Below the pieces are notes generated by a model. That model saw only the letters and a program-made list of their open reading frames with translations. It had not been told where the DNA came from and ran no database searches. From the NCBI GenBank assembly GCA_014381485.1, contig JACNLN010000057.1, positions 1 through 6,765 of the forward strand: a stretch of DNA of 6,765 bases. The letters run 5' to 3'. Position numbers and translations under genes: made by a program. This document shows positions 5,157 to 6,765 of the stretch, one piece after another; the first letter of the stretch is position 1, and every line of letters starts with the position of its first letter. Source of the DNA: Fidelibacterota bacterium (GTDB lineage: Bacteria; Fidelibacterota; Marinisomatia; Marinisomatales; CAZVFT01).

Positions 5157-6556
5157 AGGATCTAATTAAAAAAGAGATTCGAGTCATAAATATTGGTCTT
5201 CAGTCTTTCAAGGAGACCCTTGATGCAGTAAATGTTCCTTCTGTTCACGTTGACTGGAAACCGCCTGTCGAAGTTGATGAGGATATAATAAAATCTATAA
5301 AACGTCACGAGGAGAGAATAAAAGCTGCCAATCTAAAAACGGTGAAAAGAATCCTCAACAGCAAGCCCCACCTAATAGATCTCCAGAGGGCGATAGACGT
5401 TATCCCCGGCATGAAGAAAAATCTTATCCTGCACGCAGGGCCGCCTGTTACGTGGGAGAGAATGTGTGGTCCTATGAAAGGTGCTGTTGTAGGGGCATTG
5501 ATTTATGAGGGTTTTGCAAAAAATCCTGAAGAAGCTCATAAGGTGGCAGCATCAGGTGAAATTGAATATTCTCCCTGCCATGAGCATGCAACGGTTGGAC
5601 CCATGGCAGGTATTGTTTCCGCTTCAATGCCTGTTTTTGTGGTTAAAAATGAGGAATATGGAAACACAGCATTTTGCACGATCAATGAGGGACTGGGTAA
5701 AGTTCTCAGGTATGGTGCGTTCAGTGATGAGGTTATTGTAAAATTAAAATGGATGGAAGATGTTTTTTATCAGGTACTTAAAAAAGCTGTTAAAAGCATT
5801 GGAAAAATTGACCTCAAGAGCATAATGGCTCAAGCTCTTCATATGGGCGATGAAGTTCATAACCGGAATCGTGCTGCCACATCTCTTTTATACAGGATAC
5901 TTGCCCCTAATATTGTTAAAACTTCCGATGATACAAAAATTACCGCAGATGTCCTGAATTTCATTCACAACAATGATCATTTTTTCTTGAATCTTTCGAT
6001 GCCAGCGTGTAAAGTATCATTAGACTCTGCAAGAAATATTGACGGGAGTAGTGTTGTTGTGACTATGTCAAGAAATGGGACGGAATTTGGTATCCAGCTT
6101 TCTGGAACAGGGGATGAATGGTTCACTGGTCCTGCTCCTGTGCCGGATGCCCTTTTCTTTCCGGGATTTACAAAGGAAGATGCCAATCCGGATATTGGTG
6201 ACAGTTCGATAACGGAAACAAACGGTCTTGGCGGATTTGCCATTGCTGCTTCTCCTGCCATTGTTCAATTTGTCGGTGGGAAGACGAAAGATGCCATTAA
6301 TTACACGATGCAGATGTATGAGATTACTACTGCTGAGAATGATGTTTTTCAAATACCGTATCTGAATTTCCGAGGGACTCCAACTGGAATTGATGTGATA
6401 AAAGTTATTGAAAAAAATATCTTACCTTTTATCGATACCGGTGTTGCCCACAGAGAACCCGGGATTGGGCAAGTAGGAGCAGGAGTTCTGAATGCTCCTG
6501 TGGAACCATTTAAAAAGGCACTTGAAGGTTTTGTAAATAAAATCAGTGCTGTTTAA
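5153..6556 (+). CDS. DUF1116 protein, AllG/YlbE/YahG-like
   Basis: A 467-residue protein. The DUF1116 core (about 75-460) has many signature blocks: LILHAGPPVTWERMCGPMKG (91-110), PCHEHATVGPMAG (141-153), TINEGLGKVLRYGAF (176-190), MGDEVHNRNRAATSLL (231-246), MSRNGTEFGIQLSGTG (305-320), DIGDSSITETNGLGG (347-361) and DTGVAHREPGIGQVGAG (428-444). The conserved histidines, acids and cysteines suggest an enzyme active site or metal site, though the mechanism is unknown to me. Residues 9-37 (IRVINIGLQSFKETLD to VHVDWKP) form a small module that, as I recall, sits at the C-terminus of E. coli FdrA instead, while YahG-type proteins carry it here. In E. coli AllG works with AllF and AllH. The start overlaps the FdrA stop as ATGA, giving tight coupling and an expected near-equal ratio. 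It is the last gene of the operon in view. Confidence 0.9.
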   Translation: MKDLIKKEIRVINIGLQSFKETLDAVNVPSVHVDWKPPVEVDEDIIKSIKRHEERIKAANLKTVKRILNSKPHLIDLQRAIDVIPGMKKNLILHAGPPVTWERMCGPMKGAVVGALIYEGFAKNPEEAHKVAASGEIEYSPCHEHATVGPMAGIVSASMPVFVVKNEEYGNTAFCTINEGLGKVLRYGAFSDEVIVKLKWMEDVFYQVLKKAVKSIGKIDLKSIMAQALHMGDEVHNRNRAATSLLYRILAPNIVKTSDDTKITADVLNFIHNNDHFFLNLSMPACKVSLDSARNIDGSSVVVTMSRNGTEFGIQLSGTGDEWFTGPAPVPDALFFPGFTKEDANPDIGDSSITETNGLGGFAIAASPAIVQFVGGKTKDAINYTMQMYEITTAENDVFQIPYLNFRGTPTGIDVIKVIEKNILPFIDTGVAHREPGIGQVGAGVLNAPVEPFKKALEGFVNKISAV

Positions 6557-6765
6557 AACATTTTGAATTAAACACAATATGACCTTGACTCTAGTCGCTG
6601 CTGTACAGAGAACAAAAGAGGGGGTGTGTTTTTGAGTAATCACTCTCACCTTAATCCTCTCCTCCGTCGACAGCTGGATAGGCGTCAAGGGAGAGAATAT
6701 TGTTGAACCAGAAACTCAAATGAAGGATTCCAAGCAAGACCTTCTCCCCCTTGAGAGTTGAAAAT
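6557..6765. other. Downstream non-coding stretch with imperfect inverted repeats
   Basis: No convincing gene starts here; the plus-strand frames are under 45 codons and lack ribosome sites. Two structures are visible. CTCTCC (6657-6662) pairs with GGAGAG (6690-6695) around a 27-base loop. TCAAGGGAGAGAA (6685-6697) pairs with TTCTCCCCCTTGA (6742-6754) with one mismatch around a 44-base loop; the two share bases and would be alternatives. Neither is followed by a T run, so a plain intrinsic terminator is not shown. The operon terminator may lie here in a non-classical form, or the operon may continue beyond the window. Confidence 0.5.
6685..6754. repeat. Imperfect inverted repeat, 13-base arms
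   Basis: The arms 6685-6697 and 6742-6754 match at 12 of 13 positions as reverse complements, with 44 bases between them. The arms are purine-rich on one side and pyrimidine-rich on the other. It could be an RNA hairpin after the operon, or part of a repeat cut by the window end. No transposase is near, so I do not call it an element end. Confidence 0.4.

Noticed and set aside
5505..5741. 78-codon plus-strand frame inside the DUF1116 gene
   Set aside because: It is an out-of-frame shadow; the DUF1116 frame carries the conserved motifs through the same bases.
6422..6688. 88-codon minus-strand frame crossing the end of the operon
   Set aside because: More than half is antisense to the conserved DUF1116 C-terminus, and its translation matches no family I recognise.
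6582..6758. Short plus-strand frames after the operon (an 18-codon frame from 6582, a 24-codon frame from 6632, and a startless open frame to 6758)
   Set aside because: All are very short, lack ribosome sites or start codons, and show no recognisable protein similarity.

Overview
The window looks like bacterial chromosomal DNA of moderately low G+C (roughly 40% by eye). It has good Shine-Dalgarno sites and a densely packed operon. The taxon cannot be fixed from the sequence. The gene families suggest an anaerobic or facultative heterotroph with CoA-ester chemistry, but that is inference.

Layout: positions 3-74 hold a complete minus-strand tRNA with a CAU anticodon, probably the isoleucine-AUA type. 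About 400 bases without a certain gene follow. They contain two candidate sigma70-like promoters, a perfect inverted repeat (CGTCA-N8-TGACG) that could be an operator, and a doubtful 42-codon reading frame. From 476 to 6556 six genes run on the plus strand with gaps of 1-2 bases or overlaps of 4-10 bases, so they almost certainly form one translationally coupled operon. The last 209 bases hold no convincing gene, only imperfect inverted repeats.

The six genes, in order, are: (1) a degenerate GNAT-fold protein with a proline-rich C-terminal tail; (2) an SCP2-type thiolase-fold protein whose nucleophilic cysteine position is proline; (3) a DUF35 zinc-ribbon/OB-fold partner protein; (4) a DUF2877 protein (AllH/YlbF-like); (5) an FdrA protein (AllF/YahF-like, related to the succinyl-CoA synthetase alpha subunit); and (6) a DUF1116 protein (AllG/YlbE/YahG-like).

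Genes 4-6 are the trio that in E. coli (allF, allG, allH) is assigned to oxamate carbamoyltransferase of allantoin breakdown. Genes 2-3 are the pair that elsewhere forms thiolase/DUF35 complexes making or breaking C-C bonds on CoA esters. None of the usual allantoin partners (carbamate kinase, ureidoglycolate dehydrogenase, allantoate amidohydrolase) is in the window. The fusion of these two modules in one operon, with a thiolase lacking its cysteine, suggests an uncharacterised acyl-CoA or carbamoyl/acyl-transfer pathway. This is the main discovery candidate here.
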